Part shown: piece by piece, positions 22,243 through 35,240 of the stretch | Layout of the letters: every line of letters begins with the position of its first letter | How positions within the stretch are numbered: the stretch's first letter is position 1 | Assembly (NCBI GenBank): GCA_027257055.1 | Contig: JAPVLO010000007.1 | Location: 1,984,001 to 2,048,000 of the forward strand | Direction: 5' to 3' | DNA length: 64,000 nucleotides | Source of the DNA: Cephalopachus bancanus | Lineage: Eukaryota > Chordata > Mammalia > Primates > Tarsiidae | Notes under the pieces: generated by a model | Told to the model about the DNA's origin: nothing | Seen by the model: the letters and a program-made list of their open reading frames with translations, nothing else | The model's database searches: none | Translations under genes and position numbers: made by a program

Positions 22243-25200
22243 TACAAGCTGGAGGAGTCAATTCCAGGGCACTGTTCAAGAGCTAACTGATGATTCGATT
22301 ATTCTTCCTCAAGGATGAGACTCATCGATCCTTTTCTGCTAAATCTAGTTTGAGTCAGATTTCCCTAACTGACCACCAAATGAATCCTGACACACAGGTT
22401 TGTGGTAAGGTCTGAGCGAGACACCCTCTGAAAAGTGCTCCACAGATACTCAGAGCCACACTGGAATTTTCATTAGAAATCAAGTCTAGCCATGCAGAAC
22501 TGCAACCTCCTCTCTGGTTTAAGTTCTGAGTCCTCTCTCAGTCCTCCACTCTCCTTATCACCAGCCAGACTGGAGGCTTGGGATCCTTAGAGGGAGGAGA
22601 GGGTGTGGACTATTGTTTTATTCCTTTTTCCCCTTTCTGTCCCTGTAGACAGGAATCCGTTGTCAACTGTCTCTGAGATGCTTCCTGCCTGCTTTCTCTT
22701 CTGGGATCAAGAAAGAGGAGGAAGAGGGACGAGGACGAGTGTGTCTGCTTGCAGACTGCCCTTGTCTTCTTCAATCTCATGGCTATCCTGCCAAAATCTT
22801 TGGCCATCAATTGATGGGATTTGGATGGCTTCAGTGTGGAAGGTGTTGGAATGGCTGTCACACGGGCACACATTTGGGGCTTGGGGGATGGGAAGAATGA
22901 AGCCTCTGCACCCCACACTCAGTAGACTACCCAAATTCCAAAGACTTCCTCTTCCTTGCCTTCCTGCCTTCTGCATAGTTAGCTCAGCAAGCAAGGATGG
23001 GCTTAGGGTGGTTTTGTGGTACCAGTTCTGCCCTTCTTGGTCAACCCTCAAGGGCGGTCAAACCTTGTGCAGCCAAGGGCCCTGGTCAGTTGCCCTTGTA
23101 TAACCACCACCTAGACCCAGAGCTCTAGATGGCAGGGAGCCTGACCACTTCATGGCTGTGCCCCATGGCATGGAAGAAATGCCTGTGTGAGCTCCTGCAG
23201 TTAAGAAATGAAGACACTTAGTGGCTTTAGAAGGGAGATAACTCAAAAGAAAATGAGCTGGGTTAGATCCAGAGACAGGGAACATATAAGAATTCATCAT
23301 CTGCCAGAGACATCGACAAAGGATGGAAAAGCAAGTTGTAATCACATGGCTGAAAGCGAGGACAGGAGAAAAACAACAGTTTCACATTCATATCCCCACC
23401 GAGTTCAGAATATTCAAGAAAACACTACATGACATTCATTATTCCATGTAACCCTTGCAACCACCCTCTGGAGGCAGGTGTTATTAACTCATTATGCGGA
23501 CTGCAACTTGGGATTCCAGAGGCAAAGCACCTTGCCCAAGGTCATACAGGTGGTGGGTCTGGTGTCCCAATTCACAGCTGCCCCTGGAACTTTCCATGGC
23601 CCCAAGATGCCACCATCCGTAAGAATCACTACAGTCACTTAGCTTACACGGAGGCTCATCCTGGCAGCTTTCCTCGGCTATTATAGGAAGTCAGTCAAGG
23701 CCAGGGCAGCTGTCAGAAAATATCTCGGCCTTGAGGTTTGAAGCTCTAGGAGTTTCCTGATCTCAAACCATCAGAGCCTCTGAAATGACTTGAAGAGATA
23801 ACTACAAGCTTCTCCAACAGAGAGATGTTTCTTGGATGCTCTTTTTTCCTTTGAATCTTACATCCTAGTTGGCTGTCTCCTAGCACCCCTCTTCATCATT
23901 CAACTTTTTTCTCTTAAGGTGGTCTTAACAATGGTAGAAAGGTGGTGGTTGCTGAAACTAAATGTGGGGTCCATGAGGAATCACTGCCAGTCTCTCTACT
24001 GCATATGTGAGAATCCTTGCATGGACTGAGGTTCCATGGCAAGGTGGATTTGAGTCCCGTGATGGAGGGCACTGTTACTTCCTGAATTGAGGCTGGGCTG
24101 GGCACATTAGGGGTATTCTTCTGTCACCCAGGAGGGAAGAACAGGAGAGGCATGGAGACTTCTCCTGATTTAGGACACTCAGAGAAAGTTGGGTTTTGAC
24201 CACCTTCTGCAAGTCATTCTTGTCGATGTAACAGTTACAATAACAACACCACCACCATCACCACCAACAACCGATTAATAGCAATGACATCAGAGTGACA
24301 CCCCTTGTCCTGCCCTAACCCTTACCATAAAATATGACCTGGAGACCATGGACCTCTCTGATCCTGGCCATCTGTCAGGACTCCTTTCTGCTGACCCCAT
24401 TTTGAATGGTAAACTCCAGCCACAGTGACACCGAGCCCCTCCCTGAAACTGACATTTTCCTCTTGTCTGTGGCCTCATGCCAGCTCTTCCTAGATAAACG
24501 CTTCCCTCTCTCCCTTACCTGTCGGTGTCTTCCACATCGTGGAGAGTCCTCAACCATGCAGCTTATTGCAGCCACCTCCCTCGTCTTAATCACCCTGCAA
24601 GGCCCTCGTCTCTATCCAAATAGAGTCTCTGGTGTGCATGAGCACGTTTGCCACGATCTCCCTGGGCTCGGTCTGGTTCTCACTACCCTAGCCCTCAGCT
24701 CAGGGCCCAACACAGCTGTGCTTTCTACACACAATCTTGTGTTTTCAGCGCATTGGTATCATGATTGTAAAGCACAGTGCAAGCCAAACAAAGCCTAACT
24801 CTAAGTTAGTTTTGTGGCACAGCTGCCTGTCCTGCATGGGTGCTCAGGAAACTCTCTGAAATCCTAAAGTAGGGACAAGGACCCATGGCCTGCAGAACTC
24901 TGGACACCCCAGGGAGAGGCCTAAATGAGGAGAGAAGAAGGCAGGAGAGATGAGGAGTGGCTAGGGCAACTGGAAGATAAGGAAAAGCCCCAGGGAAACC
25001 TACTCCATGGGCAAGGCTCTTCCAGGCCTCTGTCTAAACACTGTGCAATGACACAGTCTAGGCCTCTCCTAAGGACAGCAATCTCCCACACTCATTCCAA
25101 ATCAGGCCTAGAAAGAATTCATCCTGTGAAAACACAACACTATCAGTTTGGGTTTGCGATGCATTGCCAGGTCTCAAAATAGTTCCCATGCCCCTCCCTG

Positions 25201-25569
25201 GCCCCACTGGAGGGCTCTGTGTGGGTTTCTTTATTTTGGTGTCATTGTCTGCTGTTGGCTCTGACTTTGACTTCATTTTTTCATCGTGTACCCCACCCCC
25301 CGCAAGCTAACTCTCAGCAGGAAAGCTGTGAACCCAATTCTTAATTATGTTCCCTTGCTGCCAAAAATAACTAGAGCTACATGTATGTGTGTGAGAGCGT
25401 ATACACACACACATACACAGAGGTGTCCCTGGTCTTTTTCTCTGTGCATCTAATAAGGTTGGATTTGAAGGGAGAGGGAAGGGGTCCAGAGGCTGTCAGT
25501 TCCATGTCTGTTTTCTGTCCTTTATCTTGACTAAACCACATTCAAGGTGGTATAATCAGGGTTTTGGGT
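22243..25569. other. Non-coding interval, mostly single-copy
   Basis: A reversed MIR (about 23436-23575, with cttgcccaaggtcatacagg) is the only clear family. A small (ACC)n/(AAC)n patch occurs at 24238-24272. The frame at 22603-23103 (166 codons) is the longest here but overlaps opposing frames of 102 and 114 codons and has no domain, signal peptide or conserved composition. Confidence 0.5.
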
Positions 25570-25665
25570 AGTGACAGACTTGAGTTCAAGCCACCCTCTG
25601 CCACTTTCTTGCTTGCTGTGTGTTTCTGGGCGAGTCTCAGTTTCCTCAACCATAAGCAAGGAATA
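25570..25665 (+). repeat. MIR: MIR SINE fragment
   Basis: The order gacttgagttcaagccaccc, tctgccactttcttgcttgc, gtctcagtttcctcaaccat is the MIR tRNA-derived core in forward orientation. Confidence 0.7.
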
Positions 25666-25835
25666 ATATACCCATATGGCAGACACCCAATTAAATGGTA
25701 GTGGTCCAGTAAGGTGACCTGAGACCTCCTGCTTTACAAAGGAGAAAAGTGACTCAGAGGAACGCAGTGACTCCCACCCCTAGTCACATGGGGTGTTAGG
25801 GGATCCAGCCTGGCTTGCAGATCCCTAGTCATGAT

Positions 25836-25992
25836 CTTTCTTTCTTTCTTTCTTCCTTTCTTTCTTTTCCTTCCTTCCTTCCTTCCTTCCTTCCTTCCTT
25901 CCTTCCTTCCTTCCTTCCTTCCTTCCTTCCTTCCTTCTTCCCCTCCCTGTCTCCCTTTCTCTCTCTCTCTTTCTCTCTCCTTCCTTTTTTTT
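25836..25992. repeat. (TTTC)n(TTCC)n(TC)n microsatellite at an Alu tail
   Basis: TTTC units start at 25836, (TTCC)n runs at about 25869-25936, then TC-rich DNA and a T-run lead straight into the antisense Alu at 25993. The position indicates the array grew from the Alu poly(A) tail. Confidence 0.95.
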
Positions 25993-26258
25993 TGGTCAGG
26001 TGCTCACTCCATAGCCCAGCTGGAGTAAAGTGGCATGATCACAGCTACCGTAGCCTCGACTTCCTGGGCTCCGGTAATCCTTACATTTCAACCTCTTGAA
26101 TGGCTGGGACTACCAAGTCCAGTTAATTTTTTAATTTTTGATGGAGATGAGGTCTCGCTTTGTTTTTCCGGTTGATCTTGAACTCCTGGACTCGAGTGAT
26201 CCTCCCACCTCAGCCTTCCAAAGTGCTGAGATGGCAAGCATAAGCCACTGTGTTTGAC
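25993..26258 (-). mobile_element. AluJ: AluJ-type SINE, minus strand
   Basis: It reads tagcccagctggagtaaagt, ggagatgaggtctcgctttg and gatcctcccacctcagcctt, the reverse complement of an old Alu. No clean target duplication was found. Confidence 0.85.
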
Positions 26259-27937
26259 TCCACTAGTGTTAAAATATGACCACGTCACCCATCTATTTAT
26301 ACTTCTCAGTGTTTCCACTGTTTTAGGGTAGAGCCCTAAGCTCCTGTCGATTCCAGCAGCCCCCTCCTGTCTTGCTTCCTCCTACCTGGGCCCTCCTTTT
26401 TGAAGCCCCAACTCCCCCTTCCTTCTCTTGACTTGTCACTTCCTTCTTTTGTCACTTTTTCTGCCCCAGCTACACTGCCCTCTTTCCATCCCATAGTGTG
26501 CTGTCTCACTCCTGCCCCAGGGCCTCTGTACATACTGCTGTTCCCTCTGTCAGGAGGCTTTTCCTGGAGGGCCACCTCCCTCTCCCCTGCTGTGCCCAGC
26601 ACCTCTGCAGCCCTCAGCTCACTGCTCAAACTTCCATTCCAAGGAAAAGTCAGCCTCATAGGACCCAGAGACTCTTCTCGGGTTTTCTGCTCACCTTTGT
26701 GATTAAACATGTAACTACATATGTGTGTGATGATGATGACAGCTGTCAAATTGGCCTGGTAACCCTTCAGAAGCAGAGATCTCCCATTTCTTGTCCATCA
26801 TGTGACTCACTGACCTGGAACTGTGCCTGGCCCACAGCTGGGGGGGGGGGCAGATATAGCAGTCGATGGACAGAAATGAATGAGTGACTAGAGAAATGAA
26901 CCTGTCCTGGTGCCCTCTGAAGGGGGTCGAGACATTCTTGCAGACACCCATCTCCTATCTGCAGCCTCTGACACAAAGGGCTCAGCAACTCGCTGCACTG
27001 TGGGGTGGCTCTTGGCCTCCTCACACGCTTTCAGCGCCCTGCAGAGGCATGCCTGGCAGGTTGAAGGAATCGTTAATTAATAAATGGCAGGTACTCTGGA
27101 CAAGTACAGTTTGTCATATAGAGGCGGGACCTCGGTAGTGGAGACCTGAGGCCATTTCTGCTTGCCCTTGCCCCAAATGCCTTTCCTATCCTCACCCCTT
27201 TGCACAAGGTCCTGGATTCTGACAGGGGCCTCTGACATCAGCTGGTGAGATGAAGCAGCTTCCTTCTGTCCTTTCCCCAACAAGCCAGCCTGAGTGAGCA
27301 GATCTTGCTTGCCCAGGGATGCATTTCCAGCAGGGCTGTGGCTCCCACAGCGTGGATGTTTGGGAAGGGGATGAGGGTTTTGGCAGCAGAATTGGCAGAG
27401 CAGAAGAAGCTGTGTGCCGGGGTCTTCAGGTTTTTGTTGTTTTGGGGAGTAGGGCAGAGGGTCCCTCTGTGCATTTTTCACTATTCAAAAGGAAGTAAAA
27501 CATACCATGGCCTCAGGGACGTGTTGGGAACTAGTTGGAAACAGATCGAGCTATACATCTGCAGGCTGTGGCTGAGGGCTGCTGTTTTTGCCTAGCTGAG
27601 GTCATGGTACAGGGTCCATTTTGCATTCACATTTTTTCCTTTGTTCAAGGTCACGAGTGAGCATTTCCCAAGTGGCTCTGTGGTGCTTCTAATGATTAGA
27701 TCAATGGCTATAGAAAGTGGCTCTCCCTTGGTGGTAGTCCCCAGTCTAACCTAGTCTCCCCCAACTTCCAGATCCCTACCCTGTTCTCTCCCTTGTCCTG
27801 AGTTCCTGCACATCCTGTCATGGCCAGGGTAACTCTGCTACCAAAGCTTTCTGGGCCTCTACCCTTTAAACTGGGGGAGAATGGAATGCTTCCTTCATGG
27901 ATGAAGATGCTGCATGGATTAGGAAAATTTCTTTTTT
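26259..27937. other. Non-coding interval
   Basis: It looks single-copy. An 11-bp G run sits at 26840-26850. Frames up to 137 codons occur on both strands and overlap one another, so none is called. Confidence 0.45.
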
Positions 27938-27996
27938 TTCCATGACTGGTGTAACAAATGACCAAAAACTGGTGGACTTGAAACAACATAAGAGAA

Positions 27997-28290
27997 GACT
28001 GGGCACTGTGGCTCATGCCAGTAATCCCAGCACTTTGGGAGGCTGAGGTGGGAGGATCACTTGAGCCCAGGAGTTTGAGATCAGCCTGGGCAATAGAGCA
28101 AGACCTCATCTCTACAAGAAATAAAAAAAAAATTAGCTGGATGTGGTAGTGTGGGCTTATTATCCCAGCTACTTAGGAGGCTGGGGGAGAAGAATTGCCT
28201 GAGCCCAGAAGATTGAAACTACAGTGAGCTATGATGGTGCCAAAGCACTCAAGGTTGGGCAACAGAGTGAGACCCAGATCAAAAACAAAA
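27997..28290 (+). mobile_element. AluJ: AluJ-type SINE
   Basis: It is dimeric: gactgggcactgtggctcat, taatcccagcactttgggag, tcacttgagcccaggagttt, then the right arm with ctacagtgagctatgatggt. It ends in an A-rich tail with C interruptions, inside the MLT1-like LTR. Confidence 0.92.
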
Positions 28291-28621
28291 CAACAACAGA
28301 AGTGTATTGGCATGCAAACCAGGAGGTCAGAGCTGGAGACCAAGGTGTCAGCAAGGTTGCTTCTACCTGAAGATTATGAAGGGGAAGTGTCCACGCTTCT
28401 CTCCTAGTTTCTTGTGGCCACAGAAGTCCTGGGAAGTCCCTGGCTTCTACGGGCGTCACTCCAATTGCTACCTCCAGCTTTGTGTCATCTTCTCTGTGGT
28501 CTCTCCTTTACTTACAAGGACACTAGTCACTGGATTTAGGGGCTGCACTGTAGTTAGGATGATTTCCTCTCAAGGTCTTTGATTAATTATATCCACAAAA
28601 GTCTTGTTTTCAAATAAACCA

Positions 28622-28941
28622 TTTTTTTCTTTTCCTTTTTTTTTCTTTTTTTTTTTTTTTTGAGTCAGGGTCTTACTCTGTCACTGCCCAGGCTAGAGTG
28701 CAGTGGCACAATTATGGCTCACTGCAGCCTCAACCTCCTGGGCTCAGATGATCCTTCTGCTTCAGCCTCCTGAGTAGCTGAAGTAGCCTCACCACACCTG
28801 GCAAATTAAAAAACTTTTTTTTTGTAAAAACAAGGTCTTGCTATGTTGCCCGGGCTGGTGTTGAACTCCTGGGCCAAGCAAGTCTCCTGCCTCAGCTTCT
28901 CAAAGTGCTAGGATTATAGGCATGAACCACTATGCCTGGCC
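28622..28941 (-). mobile_element. AluJ: AluJ-type SINE, minus strand
   Basis: A long T-rich head is followed by gtcttactctgtcactgccc, ctcactgcagcctcaacctc and aaagtgctaggattatagg. Flanking ttcaaataa and cttaaataa are a likely short target duplication. It lies in inverted orientation to the Alu 330 bp upstream. Confidence 0.92.
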
Positions 28942-28990
28942 TTAAATAAGGCCACTTTCTGAGGCTCTGGGTGGACATGAGTTGAACCCA

Positions 28991-30089
28991 TGACACTAAG
29001 ACAACACAAAAGGAGTTATGAGCACCAATAAATACTGGCTACTAGCAGAACTCGTAATCAGAGATGTTCAACCAACACTGGGTGAACTGACAGACCTGCC
29101 ATCGGGGTTGAAGGATCACCTGAAGAGGTTGAGGCTGCAGTGAGCTGTGATCATGCCACTGTCCTCCTATGTACTAGGCTAGTTAGCATGGTGACCACCA
29201 TACCATGCCTGTGCTGAAGCCAGAGCCCCTGACAGAGCCCAGGACCTTGTCTGTGGGGTCTGGGTGAAAGGGGACATGGAGGGTGGGCTAGGCCCAGCTT
29301 GGAGGTGGGAGAGTAGATATTCTTAGGAGTCCACAAAAAAGTTTCTATTTATTTTAAAACAAGAAGGTAAAAGTGAATCTCACCCATTCTGGATTCTGTT
29401 TATCTTTATACTGATGTGGACACAAAATGCACATTTTATTATTTCTTATGAGGAAGTGGCCCACAGAGGCAAGAATGCTAGGGGCCACAAGAGTCCCTGT
29501 GGAGTCCTGACCCTCAGGTTAGGGCCTGTGGGGGCTTTTTTTGTGTCATCCCAGCTCATCCTGACAGCGTGCCTGATGTCATGATCCCCAACTGTGGTGT
29601 GAAGAAACCATGGTTCTGTGAAAACTGTGAGTTGTGCCAGACCCAAGTTAGGAACTAAGAGCTGTTGCCGTGCCTCCAGGAGACTGGCTCAGTTGGGCCT
29701 TGGGGGCGGCACTCAGTTGGCCCTTGGGGGCGGCACTGAATTAGGATCGGAGCTGGGTCTCCAGTCAGGCCCTCCTGGCTTCCTACTTTGTGCCTGTTCT
29801 GTTTACTCTTGTCTGACCCAGAAGGGACGTGTCTCTATCGCCCAGATCATCGCCAGGCTGATGGGTCTCCTTGCAAATTTACCTCCTAACCTATAGGCAG
29901 GTTGTATCACTGTCGAGTCCCTAGTGACCTCCCCTTGTGGAGAGGGGATTTGAGTCTGGTCAGATGTGCTCATGCTGGTTCCATTTCAGTCCTTGGGAAG
30001 GCTGGCTGAGGGAGTGGCCTTGCTTCTGGGACCCAGGGGGGCAATCTGTCTCTACAGGTGCACTAAGTTTGACCCTGGGCTCAGCCTGG
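28991..30089. other. Non-coding interval with a small Alu fragment and a 24-bp repeat
   Basis: An Alu right-arm fragment lies at about 29105-29162 (aggttgaggctgcagtgagc). A perfect-length two-copy 24-bp tandem repeat sits at 29688-29735 (core ttgggggcggca) with one mismatch. No gene was recognised. Confidence 0.55.
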
Positions 30090-30590
30090 GGACACACAGA
30101 TGTGTGTGACGCAATCCCTGCCCACCAGGAGCCCCGGCCACTTGTGGGAGGCAGACTGGAGAAGTCGCTGAGGGCTTCCTGGAGGGGTAATAGGCCAGAT
30201 GAGACTTGAGTGATGAACAGAAGGCAGACAGGTGAGGAGAATATGTGTATGTGGGGACAGAGTGGAGGGTGGGGTGGCACAGAACATTCCAGATAAGGGA
30301 CCAACAGTTGCAGACTCTGGGGGCAGGAAGACGAGGCCCGTGAGCTGGTGGAAAGAGGTTGGGAACAAGGCCAGAGAGAGGGCAGAGGCCAGGCAATATC
30401 AGGTCTTGGGGACCTTTATCAGGAACTTGGATTTTATTCTGTGTACACCGGAAGCTACTGGAAGATTCCAGTCAGGAGAGTGACATGCTCCAACCTAAGT
30501 TTTCCTAGGGTTCCTCTAGCAGTGGACATCAGATTGGAGGGGAGGTGGGAGGGATGGAAGAAAGGCAGGAGGGGTGAGGGGAGGTAGGAA
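30090..30590 (+). repeat. L2: L2 LINE fragment
   Basis: The landmarks gaggccaggcaatatcaggt, aacttggattttattctgtg, ggaagctactggaagattcc and gagagtgacatgctccaacc follow the ancient L2 consensus order. There is no coding capacity. Confidence 0.65.
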
Positions 30591-31929
30591 GGGTGGAAGG
30601 AAGATGGTTGTCATCCCCTGAGTGACAGGCATTGTAGGATCTGCCTTTGGTAGGCAAAGGAGATGTCAAGAAACCAAAGGACTTTTGGAGAAAGAGTGAA
30701 TCAGAGAAGGCTCTATGGGAGAGGTAATGCCGAGCAGGGTTTTGAAAATTGAATAGGAGTTTGCTCAGCAAGTGAAGGCTAAGGGATGAGACTAGCACAT
30801 ACAGATTATAGAAGGGGGATCCTGAGTGGCTGGAAAGTGCTGGAAAAGAAAGAATAAAAGGGGGTATGGTGGGAGCGGGTGGGGTCCAGGGAGGGCCTCC
30901 AACTCACGACTAGAGCTTGGACTTTCCCTCACAGACAGTGGAGTTGTAGGAGACACACATTTATTCACACACTGAATTCCAGTGAAAGGATGGGAATGGT
31001 TCTACAGGCAGAAGGTGAGAATGAATGACTCAAATGCACTGTAAAATCCATTTTAAAAAATCAAGAGCAGATACCGATCCTGGAACATGCCCTGTGTCTC
31101 CTGAACACTCATCCCACTTGGTCCTCCAATGTCTGGGTCCCCAGAGTAGAGGCCACAGCAGCCACCAAGGAAGGAGAAGGCCCACAGGGAGAAATGGGCG
31201 GGTAGTGTGAAGGAGAACCCTTTCCTCTCTCTTCACCCATCCCAAAGGGGTGCCCCAGCCATCGCAAGAGCAGGCAAGCTGACCTTCCACCTGGACACAG
31301 AATTTGCAATTTTAACAGACACATTTTTAATGTGTATGAGAGACATACTTCAACTCATGATATTACTTATAATGTTGCTAAGGTGAAGCTAAATGTATAT
31401 AAGAAATGAGTCATCCTAAAGAACAACAGTAAGCAAATGCCCAGAAAAGAGATGTCAGCTCTAGTGTGAGGACTCAAGCTTGGGGTGCCCTGATATCTTT
31501 GGGATGAGAGGCCACGGCCTGGTGCACAGATGATCTGAGATGGTTGGCAAGTGCTGCTTTATAAAGGGACCGACTGGGATGCTGACGGAGGACACTGGCA
31601 TTCAGCATAGCAATGACCTTGAACTTGCTTTCTGTAGCACCTTCCTGCACGGCATTCCCATGCTGTGAGTTCACGACCCTTTGCACATTCCCCCGAGGTA
31701 TGGATCCAGGAACACAGACTAGGGGGCCCTTTTCTCTCAAGCTCAGTCTGTAAGCTGCCATCAGGGGTTGACACAGAGGCTCTTGCTAGAAGGACCAGTA
31801 CAGGATAGAGGGGCTGGAAAGATGTCCCCCAACTCACACAAAAATATAATGGGAGTAACCACACAGCAGACACTGCGTGACCAGCCAGTTCTGTGCCAGC
31901 CCTGTTCTATGCCCTTGACTAGCCCTCCA
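30591..31929. other. Non-coding interval
   Basis: No repeat family or gene was recognised. The overlapping reverse-strand frames at 31474-31873 have no domain. Confidence 0.45.
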
Positions 31930-32095
31930 TAATTTACTCCTCACCCAACCTGGTGAGGAGGGTGCTTTAATGCTTTTTTTTTTCTTTTTTACAGATGAGG
32001 AAACTGAGACTCAGAGTGATCGAGTAAATTGCCCAAGGTCACACGACTATGGCAGAGCTGAGATTTTAGCCCAAATCTGGCTGATTCCAAAGCCG
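31930..32095 (-). repeat. MIR: MIR SINE, reverse orientation
   Basis: It has acagatgaggaaactgagac, ttgcccaaggtcacacgact and ggcagagctgagattttagc in the order of a reversed MIR. A T-rich expansion interrupts it at 31974-31990. Confidence 0.8.
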
Positions 32096-32591
32096 AGTTT
32101 GGATGAACGATTTAGAGGCAGTGATGCTGCAGCAGGAGGCCAGGTTGAGCTGCAGATGTGTTTGGTTTGGCTCATTCAGTGTTTAGTTCTTTCCTAATTG
32201 GTTGGCAACATCTAAGGACTGGAGATTTCACATGAAAGCTGATTGTCCTGATTTCTCCAAGTAAAGCTGGATGATTTGGCCACCCTGGACCTGTCTCCTC
32301 ACCTGGTCACATGGTGAGGCGGCCCCTGTCACCAAGGCCTTTGCTTTGTGTTTTTCCAAAAGCCCCATCAGTCCCCCTAGCCCCTCTCACTCACCCACCA
32401 CAGCCAGAACCCACAGGGCAGGCATTTGCCTGTGGTGGTCATTGGAGCAGTCTAGTCCTCCTGAACAGGAAAGGTCTGTTTTATGTCCACTCAGCCCTGG
32501 GTCCCACTTTTGAAAACCTGAGCATGAGGCATTCCCATGTCCATGTCCTCAGTGGGAAACAGAGACCCAGAGAGAGGAGGGAATGCATTAT

Positions 32592-33042
32592 TTCCCTGCT
32601 GCTGCTGTAACATACCATGGATTCACTGCCTTAAAATTACATACATTATTCTCTTAAGTATCTGGAGGTTTTAAGGACAAAACGGGTCTCACTGGCTAAA
32701 ATTAAGGTATCCGCAGAGCGGTGTTCCTTCTGGATGCTCTAGGAGAGAATCCACTTCTTCCACTTTTCTAGCTTCCGAAGCCGCCTCCATGCCCTGGCTT
32801 GTGACCTTTCTCCATCGCCAAAGCCAGCAGCACAGTATCTTCAGCCTCTCTCCTGCTCCCCTTCTGCAAGGGTCCTTGTGATTACCTCAGGCCTATCTGG
32901 CTACACTAGGATCATCTCCCAACTCAAGATCCTTAACTTAAACTCACCTACACAGTCAATTTTACCAGGGAGGCAACATATTCACAGATCCTGGGGATTG
33001 GGACATGGACATCTTTGGGGCCTTCATTCAACCTGCTGGACA
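32592..33042 (-). mobile_element. MaLR-like LTR fragment, minus strand
   Basis: The landmarks tgctgctgctgtaacatacc, aaaacgggtctcactggcta, ggtgttccttctggatgctc, agggtccttgtgattacctc and tattcacagatcctggggat follow the layout of a common old mammalian LTR of MLT1/MST kind. The subfamily is unresolved. Confidence 0.6.
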
Positions 33043-34714
33043 GGTACTATCTGTGTAACAGGAAAGCAGGATGCAAAACTCAGGGCTACGTCTTCCTCAG
33101 TTTCCTCTATCAACACTACGCAGCCTCCTTTTAAAGGAGAAGTGTTGAATTGTGATGTTTTGTAGGGAATGGGCAGAAAGGGGCAAGAGCAAGGGTTTAG
33201 GAGGAAACTTTGTGAGGAATCCCCAGATTCCTCAGGAGTGTGGGTCTTTGGAGGGAGTCAGGGGTGTGGGTCTTTGACAGGGGAGCATGAAGGTGACCCA
33301 TAACAAGAACATTGGTGGAAACAGGGTAGATTTATGGCCATGCGGTTTCCAGCACCCACCATCACCCTGGGGGACACTTGACATCTCTGGTGCCTGCCAC
33401 CCCAAGACTCACCCTCCAGTCTCACCTCTCCCATGGGCCTTTGCTGCTATACAAATCTGAGCACCTCCTTCCAAATTGTCCCTGGCTCCTGGGGTCATAT
33501 CCATGGCCAGTGTGCAGCATTTGAAAGCCCCAGGACTTAGGCCCGACTACCGTCCCATCCCTCTGGTCTGGAGAGAACCCTGGCTTGCAGGATGGGGAGC
33601 CAAGCCATTCTCTCACTTTGACAATACCAAGCCTGTTTCCATTTCACATACAATTTCTCATCTATGCCGTACAAAGACCCTGTGAGTGGTCAGTACCATT
33701 TTACCAATGAGAGGAATGACCAGAGAGGCTCAGGTGCTTCCCCAACATCACACAGCTTGTATGAGACAGATCTTTGGCAGTAGGACCCAGATCTTTGGCT
33801 TCTGCTGAGGCCACCCACAGTGCCCTGTTCCTGGGGCCAGCCTCATGCCTTGGCTTGAGGAATGTGCAGAGGGAGCCAGGCAGCCCCGGGTTCTCTTGCT
33901 TGGCTGGCCACTCTGCCTCCACCGCCTCCAGTCTGAAAGCATTGTAAATTAATGCCAGGGATGTTGCTGGGCTCCAACAGCTTCCCTGATGCTGGAGGAG
34001 TAATTCATGGCACAAGACTAGTGGAAGATGCCACAGTCTGAGGACTTGGCCTACCCACCCTTGGGACTCAGTTTGTAGCTCTCACAACTGTGCAGACCAG
34101 GGTGGGCATCCTCTCCCAGCCCTGGAAAGCCAAGGCAAGTGGACTCCCTTCTCTGGGCTGACCAACCTCTTTTTCTTCCTCTCACTCGTATATGGGGACA
34201 AGCATACAAGCAAGCAGAAGTCATCCTGACAGGACAGGGAACACCAGGGGTAAGGGCTGCAAGCCTACATGCCAGGACAGTCATGCCATGCTCAACGCAA
34301 GTCTGCTGCCTTTCCAACCTCTCTCCTGGGCATAGCTAGCAAGGCCATGGCTGGCAGGGTCCCCCTGATTGCTTTATGTGCCTGTAGCTTGTATTATTAC
34401 CTTCATAATCCCATTAGAGGGCGAGGGGGCCTGAGGTGGGGCACCTCCACAGTGTCTGGACATTTCAGCCTCAGCGTGGGTCCGGGGTCCACTTAGTCAA
34501 CTTTCAGCTGTGTCCTTGGATCATGACACACTTGCAGGAACAGTAACAAAAGTTCTCCAAAGCCTCCTCCTTCCATGCTCTCTTTCTTCATGTAGTCTAT
34601 ACATATTTTCCAAAGTGGACTATTTTTGTCCATTCTATTTCTATTAACACATGCCAAGTATTTGTGATATACATACATGTAACTTCATGTTCAGAAACTC
34701 CTTACTCAAATAGT
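33043..34714. other. Non-coding interval with a MIR fragment
   Basis: A reversed MIR lies at about 33645-33770 (accaatgagaggaatgacca, caacatcacacagcttgtat). The remainder looks single-copy. No gene was recognised. Confidence 0.5.
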
Positions 34715-34862
34715 CCACATGTAGTGGCTCATGCCTATAATCCCAGCACCCTGGGAGGCTGAGATGGGAGGATCACTTGAGTCCAGGCATTTGAGAGCAG
34801 CTTGTGCAATACACAACACAGTGAGTCTTCGACTCTCTCTCTCTCTCTCTTTCACGCACACA

Positions 34863-34912
<50 letters not shown>

Positions 34913-35075
34913 CTGAGCATGGTGGTATGTACCTGTAATCCCAATTACTTGGGAGTCTGAGGTGAAAGGATCTCTTGAGCCCAAGAGGTCAAGGCTGCAA
35001 TGAGACGATGAGCCGTGATCATGCAATAGCACTTCATTCTGGGAGACAGACTGAGACACTATCTCAAAAAAAAAA
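34715..35075 (+). mobile_element. AluJ: AluJ-type SINE with an expanded central linker
   Basis: The left arm (gtggctcatgcctataatcc) is followed by (CT)n and (CA)n at 34833-34909 in place of the central A-rich linker. The right arm (gctgagcatggtggtatgta, caaggctgcaatgagacgat) and an A tail follow. Confidence 0.9.
34833..34909. repeat. Compound microsatellite (CT)n(CA)n within an Alu
   Basis: CT repeats to about 34851 are followed by CA repeats with one ACAAAC interruption through 34909. They occupy the linker between the two Alu arms. Confidence 0.95.
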
Positions 35076-35078
35076 TTG

Positions 35079-35240
35079 TGAATGGTGGCTCATGTCTATA
35101 ATCCCAGCCCTTTGCGGGGCTGAGGTGGGAGAATTGCTCATGTCCAAGAGTTCAAGACCAGCCTGGGCAATATAGTGAGACTTTATCTCTTAAAAAAAGA
35201 AAGAAAGAAAGAAAGAAAAAAGAAAAAGAAAGAAAAGAAA
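35079..35240 (+). mobile_element. FLAM: Alu left-monomer with (GAAA)n tail
   Basis: There is only one arm (tggctcatgtctataatccc, aagaccagcctgggcaatat), directly followed by an (A)n(GAAA)n tail at 35191-35240. This fits a free left Alu monomer inserted next to the full AluJ. Confidence 0.8.

Larger units (their letters stand above)
27938..28990 (-). mobile_element. MLT1: MLT1-type LTR split by two Alus
   Basis: Three pieces (27938-27996, about 28295-28617, 28942-28990) read through as one antisense LTR: aacaaatgaccaaaaactgg, then gaccaaggtgtcagcaaggt and cctccagctttgtgtcatct, then ataaggccactttctgaggc. The two Alus between them are younger insertions in opposite orientations. Confidence 0.7.

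Noticed and set aside
22603..23103. 166-codon plus frame
   Set aside because: Opposed by frames of 102 and 114 codons, no domain, and no splice or promoter context recognised.
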